A stretch of 64,000 nt of DNA from JAFGUF01 sp040883315 (GTDB taxonomy: Bacteria; Bacillota; Clostridia; Christensenellales; UMGS416): assembly GCA_040883315.1 (NCBI GenBank), contig JBFLKU010000012.1:1-64000 (forward strand), in the 5' to 3' direction. This document shows, one piece after another, positions 25,981-33,581 of the stretch. The notes below the pieces were generated by a model. The model made no database searches. It saw nothing but the letters and a program-made list of their open reading frames with translations, and was not told the DNA's origin. Positions within the stretch are counted from its first letter, which is position 1; every line of letters starts with the position of its first letter. The translations under genes were made by a program, and so were the position numbers.

Positions 25981-27267
25981 TTATATCTTGTATATTCTCT
26001 TTGGGTTTTTGTATAGTATAGTCTCTGCTATATACATAGCCTTTTCCATGTCTATAATGTCATAATCCATCAGCTGCGACAATGCTCTGGCTATATTGTC
26101 CTTCGCCGTCTCCAGATGGGCATAAACACCGTCAAAGAAAAGGTAGTCGCCGCCGAAACCGATTATTTTGTTTAGCGGGAGCGAATCTATGCACTCCTTA
26201 AGGCATTCAATACAGGACAATGTAGAGACGATGTGAGAACCCGAGAAGTTGATTATTACATTCGGGTACATCTTTGCCAGCGCCACTACTTCGCGCCAGT
26301 ATGGCCAGCCAATCCCTAATATATCAAATTTAACATCCTGATAGTGCTCAAATAAATTGTTCAAATTTATTGGTTTTGCATTGTTCAGCATGTTTCTATT
26401 GTCTTTTTGCATCCCTGTGTCGAATTGAATTACTATTCCTCTGCCTCGAAGTGATGATAGAACTCTATGCAGCATAAAATCCTGCAGGCAAACAGGGAAT
26501 TCCACATGGTCACGCTCGCCGGAGCCTTCCTCTCTCCATTGCTGCAGCACTTCATCAAATGCTTTTTTTGCCTCAGCATATGGTACATCTTCAAATCGAA
26601 GAGAGCGAACATTTCCAAGTGTTATTTTAAGAGCAACTACGCCCCTGCCCAGCTTATTTGTCAGTTCTTCATCAAATGCACTCACCCAGTCGTCTAGTGT
26701 TTTGATTTCTGAATAATGTCTTTCGACCCATCTAATAACTTCGCCAGATATAGGGCCAGGCTTAATATATTTTTCAGGGTTCCATGTACGCTTGAATATT
26801 CTTTTGTCATATTCTTTTTCAGGTGCATCATCGCTGACGTCCAGAAGTATTGCCTCTATATTATGCTTGTTTCTGATAATATCATAAAGATAATCTTTGT
26901 CCCTGCACATCAAATAATCATTTTGAAGCTTAGATAGGTTCTCTACACTCAGCTCCTCTGTTCCATGTAGCTCTCTAAGAGCTCTTTTTAATGCTCTAAA
27001 ATATCCAGTATTTTCACATGCCTTTAAATATGGCTTTGCTAGCTTCAGCCTAGTTTCAGCTGGCACCTTTGGATCAGTAATACTATTTACAATGTTTTCA
27101 CCTACCATGCCTGCAGATACTAGTTCTGTAATCAAATAATGTAGTGTATATGTACAGAAAACATCTTTATTATCTAAATCATAGTCAATGTCCGCATTCA
27201 GTTTTTCCTGTGCGTCGATTATTTTAATATGATTTAGCTTTTCTCTAATTTCCTCGAAATTGCTCAT
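25981..27267 (-). CDS. Amidohydrolase-superfamily (TIM barrel) protein lacking metal ligands
   Basis: A 428-residue protein whose overall pattern matches amidohydrolase family 2 / uronate isomerase-like proteins: the first strand IKIIDAQEKL, a long helical insertion, VVALKITL, VIQFDTGMQ, VIINFSGSH and GFGGDYLFF. In active relatives the first strand carries Asp-x-His-x-His and the middle strand has HTG. Here these read DAQEK and DTG, so the usual metal-binding histidines are absent; only the last-strand aspartate (GGD) remains. It is therefore probably a pseudoenzyme or uses different chemistry. It is monocistronic with its own promoter and terminator. Confidence 0.7.
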   Translation of the reverse strand: MSNFEEIREKLNHIKIIDAQEKLNADIDYDLDNKDVFCTYTLHYLITELVSAGMVGENIVNSITDPKVPAETRLKLAKPYLKACENTGYFRALKRALRELHGTEELSVENLSKLQNDYLMCRDKDYLYDIIRNKHNIEAILLDVSDDAPEKEYDKRIFKRTWNPEKYIKPGPISGEVIRWVERHYSEIKTLDDWVSAFDEELTNKLGRGVVALKITLGNVRSLRFEDVPYAEAKKAFDEVLQQWREEGSGERDHVEFPVCLQDFMLHRVLSSLRGRGIVIQFDTGMQKDNRNMLNNAKPINLNNLFEHYQDVKFDILGIGWPYWREVVALAKMYPNVIINFSGSHIVSTLSCIECLKECIDSLPLNKIIGFGGDYLFFDGVYAHLETAKDNIARALSQLMDYDIIDMEKAMYIAETILYKNPKRIYKI

Positions 27268-27340
27268 ACCAATATAGCTATAGCTGTACTTATTATGTCA
27301 GCTACCTTCCTTTCTTATCTCTTCATTAATCTTTGTCTTT

Positions 27341-27349
27341 ATTATAACA
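27341..27349 (-). promoter_or_regulatory. Extended -10 promoter of the amidohydrolase-fold gene
   Basis: TGTTATAAT (TG-n-TATAAT) on the minus strand without a clear -35. It gives a leader of about 65 bases. The start codon lacks a good ribosome site; a GGAAGG about 35 bases upstream is too far. The rest of the gap to asd (267 bases in all) is AT-rich with nothing else recognisable. Confidence 0.5.
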
Positions 27350-27475
27350 TATTTTTAGTGCTTTTTATATTTTGAAATGTCCTTTCTATTAAAATTATGT
27401 AAATTTCAGTTCATAATTATTTTATTTTATAGTAATGTTTAGAATATACAAATAAAAATATTTAAATTTTTATTA

Positions 27476-27504
27476 TTGCCATAAAATATTACCTATGCTA
27501 TACT
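27476..27504 (+). promoter_or_regulatory. SigA promoter of asd
   Basis: TTGCCA (27476-27481) and extended TGC-TATACT (-10 at 27499-27504) with a 17-bp spacer. The leader is under 30 bases, leaving no room for a riboswitch. Confidence 0.75.
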
Positions 27505-27534
27505 TTATGAAATATTTATTCGAAAGGTAAAACT

Positions 27535-28614
27535 ATGAACAAAAGCTATAGAGTTGGCGTAATCGGAGCCACTGGAATGGTAGGACAAAGATTCATTACT
27601 TTGCTTCAAAATCATCCATTTTTCGAGATAACTGCACTGGCAGCAAGCAAACGCTCTGCTGGCAAAAAATATGCTGAGGTCATGAAAGACCGTTGGACAA
27701 TGGCTGAAACTTTTACAGACAAAGTTGCTGATATGATAATATATGATGCAGAAGAAATTCAATCAATAAAACCGCTTGTAGACTTTGTTTTTTGTGCAGT
27801 GTCTTTGGATAAAGAAGAAACTAAAAAGCTGGAAGAAGCCTATGCAAAGGCTGAAATTCCAGTTGTATCAAATAATAGTGCAAACAGAAAAGTTGCTGAT
27901 GTTCCAATGCTTATTCCTGAAATAAACGTAGAGCATCTACAGGTGATAGAATCACAGAAAAAAAGGCTGGGAACAAAAAGAGGGTTTATAGCTGTTAAGC
28001 CAAACTGCTCTATTCAGTCCTACGTTCCTGCACTAGAGCCACTTAAAGATTTCGGCATTACAAAAGTAGTTGCCTGCACATATCAGGCAATATCTGGTGC
28101 TGGCAAAACATTTGAAACATGGCCGGAGATGGTAGACAACGTTATTCCATTTATCGGAGGCGAAGAAGAAAAGAGCGAGAAAGAGCCACTGAAAATATGG
28201 GGCGAAGTGAAAGACGGCGTTGTAGTGGATGCGCAAACACCGGATATTACTACCCAATGTATCAGAGTACCAGTTCAAGACGGTCATTTGGCTGCTGTAT
28301 TTGTATCATTTGAAAAAACACCGTCTATGGATGAAATGAAAAAAAGATGGAAAGAATACAAAGGCGAGCCGCAGGAGCTGAACCTTCCTAATGCACCTAA
28401 GCAGTTCTTAAACTACTTCGAGGAAGATAACCGTCCGCAGACAAAACTGGACAGAGATCTGGAAAACGGAATGGCAGTATCTATAGGCAGACTTAGAGAA
28501 GATACACAGTTTGATTATAAATTTGTGGCACTCAGCCACAATACACTTCGCGGAGCAGCAGGCGGTGCAGTCCTTATGGCTGAGCTTATAGCTGCAAAGG
28601 GATATTTCGACTAA
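27535..28614 (+). CDS. asd: Aspartate-semialdehyde dehydrogenase
   Basis: A 359-residue enzyme reducing aspartyl phosphate to aspartate semialdehyde, the branch point to lysine/diaminopimelate, threonine and methionine. The NADP-binding GATGMVG (11-17), SNNSANR and the catalytic cysteine C158 in KPNCS are present. The sequence resembles the archaeal/fungal-type branch more than the E. coli type. AAAGGT lies before ATG. A tRNA-Thr gene begins 14 bases after the stop with no terminator between. Confidence 0.95.
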   Translation: MNKSYRVGVIGATGMVGQRFITLLQNHPFFEITALAASKRSAGKKYAEVMKDRWTMAETFTDKVADMIIYDAEEIQSIKPLVDFVFCAVSLDKEETKKLEEAYAKAEIPVVSNNSANRKVADVPMLIPEINVEHLQVIESQKKRLGTKRGFIAVKPNCSIQSYVPALEPLKDFGITKVVACTYQAISGAGKTFETWPEMVDNVIPFIGGEEEKSEKEPLKIWGEVKDGVVVDAQTPDITTQCIRVPVQDGHLAAVFVSFEKTPSMDEMKKRWKEYKGEPQELNLPNAPKQFLNYFEEDNRPQTKLDRDLENGMAVSIGRLREDTQFDYKFVALSHNTLRGAAGGAVLMAELIAAKGYFD

Positions 28615-28628
28615 GTAAAATCTTGCTA

Positions 28629-28704
28629 GCCAATGTAGCTCAGTCGGCAGAGCAGCAGTTTCGTAAACTGCAGGTCAGGGGTTCGATCCCCCTCATTGGC
28701 TCCA
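28629..28704 (+). tRNA. tRNA-Thr (anticodon CGU)
   Basis: A complete cloverleaf of 76 bases including encoded CCA: acceptor GCCAATG/CATTGGC, D-stem GCTC/GAGC, anticodon stem GCAGT/ACTGC with loop TTCGTAA (anticodon CGT, reading ACG), T-stem AGGGG/CCCCT with TTCGATC loop, discriminator U. It sits between asd and tadA and is probably processed from their common transcript. Confidence 0.97.
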
Positions 28705-28728
28705 GCTTTATTTTATATAATTGCTAAA

Positions 28729-29193
28729 ATGAAACATACTGAATATATGGAAAAAGCAATAGACATGGCAAATGTAGCACTTACGCACGGTGACGTGCCA
28801 GTAGGTGCTATTGTTGTTTTTGATGGGAAAATTATAGGAAAAGGTGAAAATAGAAGAGAAATAGACAATGACTCTACTGCACATGCAGAGATAATAGCAC
28901 TTAAAGAAGCAGCAAAAAATATTGGTAGCTGGAATCTTTCGGGGTGTGATTTATATGTCACTCTGGAGCCCTGCGCTATGTGCAGCGGAGCAATAATAAA
29001 TTCTCGAATAAAAAACATCTATTTTGGTGCGTTCGATGGTCTTTATGGCTGCTGCGGATCTCTTTATAACCTTCCGCAGGACAAAAAATTCAACCATTAT
29101 GTAAATGTATACGGCGGAATATTAAATGAAAAATGCAAAGAAATTCTAGTAAAATTCTTTGCATCTAAACGCCAATCATATAAATTATTCTAA
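28729..29193 (+). CDS. tadA: tRNA-specific adenosine deaminase TadA
   Basis: A 154-residue zinc deaminase that converts A34 to inosine in tRNA-Arg(ACG). The catalytic HAE (H52, E54) and PCAMC (C82, C85) zinc motifs are present. The frame is open back into the tRNA gene, but the family starts just before a EYMEKAI-like helix, so ATG 28729 is chosen. It has no recognisable ribosome site and lies 24 bases after the tRNA, so RNase Z/RNase P processing would leave it with a very short leader. It ends 2 bases from the convergent stress-protein gene. Confidence 0.93.
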   Translation: MKHTEYMEKAIDMANVALTHGDVPVGAIVVFDGKIIGKGENRREIDNDSTAHAEIIALKEAAKNIGSWNLSGCDLYVTLEPCAMCSGAIINSRIKNIYFGAFDGLYGCCGSLYNLPQDKKFNHYVNVYGGILNEKCKEILVKFFASKRQSYKLF

Positions 29194-29195
29194 TG

Positions 29196-29594
29196 TCAGC
29201 TCAGCACATGCTGCTCTACATTCGGCAGATGCTTATTAAATGCTGAAACAATGCTCTTCACCTTGTTTCCCGTTGATTTTGATTCACCAAGTATTAAAAT
29301 ATCCACATCATGCTCTTTTGCAAATTCCACCAAAGTCTCAGTCAAATCATCACTTCTAAGCATATGCATTTGTGCACCATTATACTTAGATACAGAAAAC
29401 AAAATATCTAGTGCCGCACCTTCATCGGGGTTTCCCATCAGGTTTTCATTCAGTCCAGCTACATGCACTACACCAATAGAGCCGCCGGTTTCTTCATTCA
29501 TGCTAACAGCTCTCTTTATTAATCTTTCGCAAGACCTTTGCCTTGTTACACATACCATTATATTTATCTTCTCTTGTTCAGACACTTTCCACAC
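29196..29594 (-). CDS. Universal stress protein domain (KdpD-USP-like)
   Basis: A 132-residue alpha/beta protein. INIMVCVTRQRSCERLIKRA at the N terminus and DVDILILGESKSTG near residue 95-110 match the USP domain found in KdpD and its stand-alone relatives. The full Gly-x2-Gly-x9-Gly-Ser/Thr ATP motif is only partly kept. The longest frame starts with GTG at 29594, seven bases after the membrane-protein gene; an ATG at 29558 is possible but lacks a good site. It is the end of the long minus-strand unit and has no visible terminator. Confidence 0.65.
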   Translation of the reverse strand: MWKVSEQEKINIMVCVTRQRSCERLIKRAVSMNEETGGSIGVVHVAGLNENLMGNPDEGAALDILFSVSKYNGAQMHMLRSDDLTETLVEFAKEHDVDILILGESKSTGNKVKSIVSAFNKHLPNVEQHVLS

Positions 29595-29601
29595 ATTCTT
29601 T

Positions 29602-30081
29602 CTAGGATAATATATCCTTTATATAGTTTCCAAAAACCTTAAGTTTCATATCTTTGTTTTCTTCAAACATGGCTATGTCTTTTATAGCATCCAGTCGCAG
29701 TGTTCTGGTCTGCTCTTTATCGTTTAGTTTTAGCTCAATGCTATAAAACTCTAAATCTTTATCGTATGTTATGCTGTCGCCGATTTTTATTATAGTTCCC
29801 TCTACAGTTTTCTCCAGCCCATTCAGAATGCTGTAAACAAAGGCTCTGTATCGAAAAAGCCTTGCAATCATATATGTAGATATAAACACAGAAAATACAG
29901 CATATAAAACACCGATTATATATGCCGGCCATACAGGCAGACTAATTGGGTCAATTTCTGTTCCCCAATTTTTCAAAAGAAGGTACAAAACTGCTGCAAA
30001 TATTAATGTTGCAAATATGAAAAATAATATATATTTTTTTAGCGTTTTTTCTATTTTTTTAATATCATCAAAAGTGTACAA
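29602..30081 (-). CDS. Two-helix membrane protein of unknown function
   Basis: About 159 residues with two strong transmembrane helices (roughly 20-40 and 55-80) and a C-terminal soluble beta-rich part of about 75 residues (TVEGTIIKIGDSITYDKD...). I do not recognise the family. The longest frame begins with ATG at 30105, but that ATG overlaps a -10 box, so the transcript must start after it. GGAGG at 30090-30094 is spaced eight bases from an in-frame TTG at 30081, which is the better start. The short gap to the USP gene suggests they work together. Confidence 0.7.
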   Translation of the reverse strand: MYTFDDIKKIEKTLKKYILFFIFATLIFAAVLYLLLKNWGTEIDPISLPVWPAYIIGVLYAVFSVFISTYMIARLFRYRAFVYSILNGLEKTVEGTIIKIGDSITYDKDLEFYSIELKLNDKEQTRTLRLDAIKDIAMFEENKDMKLKVFGNYIKDILS

Positions 30082-30103
30082 ATGAATATCCTCCGATGTT
30101 TTC

Positions 30104-30112
30104 ATTATATCA
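30104..30112 (-). promoter_or_regulatory. Extended -10 promoter of the two-helix membrane protein gene
   Basis: TGATATAAT on the minus strand with a weak -35 (TTTAAT, 30127-30132) 17 bp upstream. The TATAAT includes the first ATG of the longest frame. Confidence 0.6.
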
Positions 30113-30172
30113 CAAAATGTACATCTATTAAATATTACTGTGCTAACTATTCATTTTTTTTACTGAAAAATA

Positions 30173-30886
30173 CTATTTCGTATCTGAAAACAATGTTTTA
30201 TTTAGATTATCACAGATTTGCTTGTTTTCTTTAATTGCATTCCTGCCAAGTGGTGTGATGCCATATGTTCCCTTGCCCACTTTTTCAAACCAACCATAGT
30301 GATTATCGTATAAAACATTCCATGTGTTTTCGCCGCAGCCGAATTTCTTAATATCCTTTGCAGATGCTGCACCGAATCTATCAATATACATAGCAATAGA
30401 GATTGCCTGTTCTTTATATGCTGTTATTTTTTTTGTTCTTGTAATGCCACCAATGTTGTAGTCTCCGCTTAGCCCGTCGAATTCTTTAATTGCTTTTTCA
30501 GTAAGCTTTTCTTTTCTGGTTTTGTTTATTCCCAGCTTAAAAAGCTTTGGCGGGAATTCCTCTGTGCAGAGCCCCTCCCCTTTTAAATCTACATACAGCA
30601 AACCAAGGCTTAGTCTTTTAACCAGCCTTATTGTTCTTTTATATTGGCTTGAATATCTTTTTTTATATGGGGGTTTAGGAACTGCAATATATACTATATC
30701 GAAAAGCAGCTGTCTTTCTGCCGCCTGTCCCAAGAGTGCAAGATTAAGGCTTGTTTTCATCTCAATTATGACTATTTCGTCGCCCTTTTTTGCCATAACG
30801 TCACAGTCTCTTATTTCAGCTTTTACCTCAAAATCCTTTTCTTCGAGAAATTTTTTTACATGTGGATATAGGTCGCTCTCTTTCAT
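30173..30886 (-). CDS. DUF2161-type PD-(D/E)XK nuclease-like protein with winged helix
   Basis: A 237-residue protein resembling DUF2161 proteins. The nuclease-fold core is visible: D29 in RDCDVMAKKG and E42-x-K44 in IIEMKTSLN, the classic D...ExK arrangement of restriction-like nucleases. The C-terminal third (about 160-230) looks like a winged-helix domain (SAKDIKKFG...YGITPLGR). This combination suggests DNA processing or repair, but no substrate is known. It starts 3 bases after the tmk stop with AAAGG, in the same direction, so it is probably cotranscribed with tmk and the V-ATPase genes. Confidence 0.75.
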   Translation of the reverse strand: MKESDLYPHVKKFLEEKDFEVKAEIRDCDVMAKKGDEIVIIEMKTSLNLALLGQAAERQLLFDIVYIAVPKPPYKKRYSSQYKRTIRLVKRLSLGLLYVDLKGEGLCTEEFPPKLFKLGINKTRKEKLTEKAIKEFDGLSGDYNIGGITRTKKITAYKEQAISIAMYIDRFGAASAKDIKKFGCGENTWNVLYDNHYGWFEKVGKGTYGITPLGRNAIKENKQICDNLNKTLFSDTK

Positions 30887-30889
30887 AGG

Positions 30890-31531
30890 TCAGCCTTTTT
30901 GTGTCATATTGTTTATTTCATATATTATTTTTTTGGATATTATATCGGCTATCTCATCCACGGATTTTGATGCATCTATTTTTATAATATTATCAAATTT
31001 ATCAGCAATTTTCAAATATCCCGTCTCAACCTTTTGGAAAAAATCAGCTTCCTCTACTTCCAGCCTGTCCAGCTCTCTATTGCTGCTTTTCAGCCTTTCC
31101 ATAGCTTTATCTGTAGGCAGCAAAATGAAAAATGATATATCGGGCATCAGTCCATCTATTGCATGGCTGTTGATGTCCATCACCTTCTCTGCTCCCAGCC
31201 CCCTGCCGTATCCTTGATATGCAATGCTAGAGTGTACGTATCTATCGCAGATCACCACTTTTCCAGCATCTAGTGCGGGTCTTATCTTCTGGCTCACATG
31301 CTGTGCTCTAGAGGCAGCATAAAGAAGAGCTTCTGTAACAAAGCTCATTTCATCATTATCATTATCTAGTATTATTTTGCGTATTTTTTCGCTGATTTCT
31401 GTGCCGCCTGGTTCACGTGTCAAAACAACCTCAAATCCTTTTTGCTCAAATATTTCTTTGACCTTTTGAATTTGGGTGCTTTTGCCCGCTCCATCCAGAC
31501 CTTCAAATGTAATAAACAACCCTTTGCTCAT
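30890..31531 (-). CDS. tmk: Thymidylate kinase
   Basis: A 213-residue dTMP kinase. The P-loop is GLDGAGKST (11-19), followed by TREPGGTEISEKIR, the DRYVHSSIAYQG motif and a LID-like region. It makes dTDP for DNA synthesis. It lies 19 bases after the V-ATPase D gene and is probably read from the same transcript. Confidence 0.95.
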   Translation of the reverse strand: MSKGLFITFEGLDGAGKSTQIQKVKEIFEQKGFEVVLTREPGGTEISEKIRKIILDNDNDEMSFVTEALLYAASRAQHVSQKIRPALDAGKVVICDRYVHSSIAYQGYGRGLGAEKVMDINSHAIDGLMPDISFFILLPTDKAMERLKSSNRELDRLEVEEADFFQKVETGYLKIADKFDNIIKIDASKSVDEIADIISKKIIYEINNMTQKG

Positions 31532-31550
31532 AATAAATCCACTCAGTTCC

Positions 31551-32180
31551 CTATTGTCTCTGCGCCATCATGTCCTTTACCTTCATCAGCCTTGTTCTGC
31601 TGGCTCTGTCGTTTTCATCCAGCTTCATTTTGATAAACTTAATTGTATCTTCCAAATCCGGTATCATAACATATTCCAGAGCATTAACTCTTCGCCTTGT
31701 TTTCTCTATTTCATCTGCAAGCATATTGCATGCCTTTTCTTTTTCTGCCAATGCCAGCATGTTTTTGAAGGCATTGTTCAGCATCAAAATTGCATCATCC
31801 AGCTCTGCTGTTGTTTCCAGCAGTCCGTATGGATAGATGTCGCCGTCGCTTATCTCCAAATTGAAAACCGGAACATCCACACTCATAACATTTTGTTTGC
31901 TCACTTTTAATGAAACTTGTCGTCCAGGCATCAAAACAGCGCTCTCCAATGCTTCTTGGCTAAGCCCTGCCCTTGCCATCAGAAATTCCTGCATAGCTCT
32001 GGTCAGCTCTTTTTCCATATTTTCGCGGAGAGTTTTGTTTTCTCTAACAAAGCCTACAAACTGGCGCATCATCTCATCACGCTTATCTTTAAGCAGTTTA
32101 TGCCCGCGTGTCGCAGTCTTGTAGCGCTTTTTTAGGTTGCTAAGCTCCATTCTGGTAGGATTAACATTTAGTATTGCCAT
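31551..32180 (-). CDS. ntpD: V-type ATPase subunit D (central stalk)
   Basis: A 209-residue, mostly coiled-coil protein with the family N terminus NVNPTRMELSNLKKR and a C-terminal helix ending in RTRLMKVKDMM. Subunit D forms the rotor axle with subunit F. Last V-ATPase gene of the operon, 9 bases after ntpB. Confidence 0.95.
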   Translation of the reverse strand: MAILNVNPTRMELSNLKKRYKTATRGHKLLKDKRDEMMRQFVGFVRENKTLRENMEKELTRAMQEFLMARAGLSQEALESAVLMPGRQVSLKVSKQNVMSVDVPVFNLEISDGDIYPYGLLETTAELDDAILMLNNAFKNMLALAEKEKACNMLADEIEKTRRRVNALEYVMIPDLEDTIKFIKMKLDENDRASRTRLMKVKDMMAQRQ

Positions 32181-32189
32181 GTTTACTTC

Positions 32190-33581
32190 CTATTTCTCGT
32201 CTTCTTTTTTCTCGTTGCCCAAATATTCATCCAAATATTCGTCTCTAATTCTTTTCAGCTCAGTTCTAGGCAGTATCTTCAATAGCTCCCAGCCAAGATT
32301 TAGAGTTTCTTCTATTGTTCTGTTTGCTTCATATCCCTGCGATACATATTCTTTTTCAAATCTGTCTGCAAACTCTGCATACAGCTTGTCCACGTCGGTC
32401 AATGCAGCATCACCCAGTATAACAGCCAGTTCTTTTGCTTCCTTACCTCTGGCATATGCAGAGAAAAGCTGGTTCATTGTGTCAGCATGGTCTTTCCTTG
32501 TCTTTCCTTTGCCGATACCTTTGTCTTTCAGTCTGGAAAGTGAAGGCAGAACATCAATAGGCGGTGTAATACCCTTTTTATATAGCTGACGCGAAAGAAT
32601 AATCTGACCCTCTGTAATATATCCTGTTAAGTCAGGAATGGGGTGAGTTTTATCATCTTCTGGCATTGTCAATATTGGTATTTGTGTTATTGAGCCTTCT
32701 TTGCCCTTTATTCTTCCTGCTCTTTCATACATTGTAGCGAGGTCTGTATACATGTATCCCGGATATCCGCGGCGTCCTGGAACTTCTTTTCTGGCAGCGG
32801 ATACTTCACGCAGTGCCTCTGCATAGTTTGTGATGTCAGTTATTATTACTAGCACGTGCATGCCCAAATCGTATGCTAAATATTCCGCAGCTGTCAATGC
32901 CATACGCGGCGTTGAAATACGCTCGATTGCGGGGTCGTTAGCAAGGTTCATAAATAGAACTGCTCTGTCAATAGCACCTGTTTTCCTGAAATCCGAAATG
33001 AAGAAATCTGCTTCTTCAAATGTTATGCCAACGGCTGCAAACACAACAGCAAACTCCGAATCAGTTCCCAAAACTTGTGCTTGTCTTGCAATTTGTGCAG
33101 CTAAATTGGCATGCGGCAGACCAGAGCCTGAGAAAACAGGCAGCTTCTGTCCACGAACCAAAGTATTTAGTCCGTCTATTGCGGATACACCGGTTTGTAT
33201 AAATTCTGATGGATAGTCTCTGGAAGCAGGGTTTATTGGCGTTCCGCTGATATCCAGTCTTTTTTCAGGAATAATCTTAGGACCGTCATCAATCGGGCGT
33301 CCCATGCCGTCAAATACACGTCCTAAAATATCAGGAGACACAGCCAGCTGTGTTCCTCTGCCCAAAAAGCGTGCTTTTGCTGTAGCAATATGAAGGCCTT
33401 GTGGGCTTTCAAAAAGCTGAACCAATGCATTTGTGCCGTCGATTTCCAGCACTCTGCCCTGTCTTATTTCTCCGTTAGCCTGTTCCACTTCTACAAGTTC
33501 ATCATATTTCACGTTGGATACCTGCTCCACCAGCATTAGCGGTCCAACAATTTCTGTTATTGTGCGATACTCCTTAAGCAT
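32190..33581 (-). CDS. ntpB: V-type ATPase subunit B (non-catalytic)
   Basis: A 463-residue B subunit: N-terminal barrel (TEIVGPLMLVEQV), nucleotide domain without a P-loop lysine motif (FSGSGLPHA in its place), and the TDMTNY-like VIITDITNYAEALREVSAARKEVPGRRGYPGYMY segment. Its start overlaps the ntpA stop by 8 bases. The C terminus is acidic and lysine-rich. Confidence 0.97.
   Translation of the reverse strand: MLKEYRTITEIVGPLMLVEQVSNVKYDELVEVEQANGEIRQGRVLEIDGTNALVQLFESPQGLHIATAKARFLGRGTQLAVSPDILGRVFDGMGRPIDDGPKIIPEKRLDISGTPINPASRDYPSEFIQTGVSAIDGLNTLVRGQKLPVFSGSGLPHANLAAQIARQAQVLGTDSEFAVVFAAVGITFEEADFFISDFRKTGAIDRAVLFMNLANDPAIERISTPRMALTAAEYLAYDLGMHVLVIITDITNYAEALREVSAARKEVPGRRGYPGYMYTDLATMYERAGRIKGKEGSITQIPILTMPEDDKTHPIPDLTGYITEGQIILSRQLYKKGITPPIDVLPSLSRLKDKGIGKGKTRKDHADTMNQLFSAYARGKEAKELAVILGDAALTDVDKLYAEFADRFEKEYVSQGYEANRTIEETLNLGWELLKILPRTELKRIRDEYLDEYLGNEKKEDEK

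Noticed and set aside
27350..27534. Lysine riboswitch before asd
   Set aside because: The promoter leaves a leader of under 30 bases and the upstream region is AT-rich without structure.
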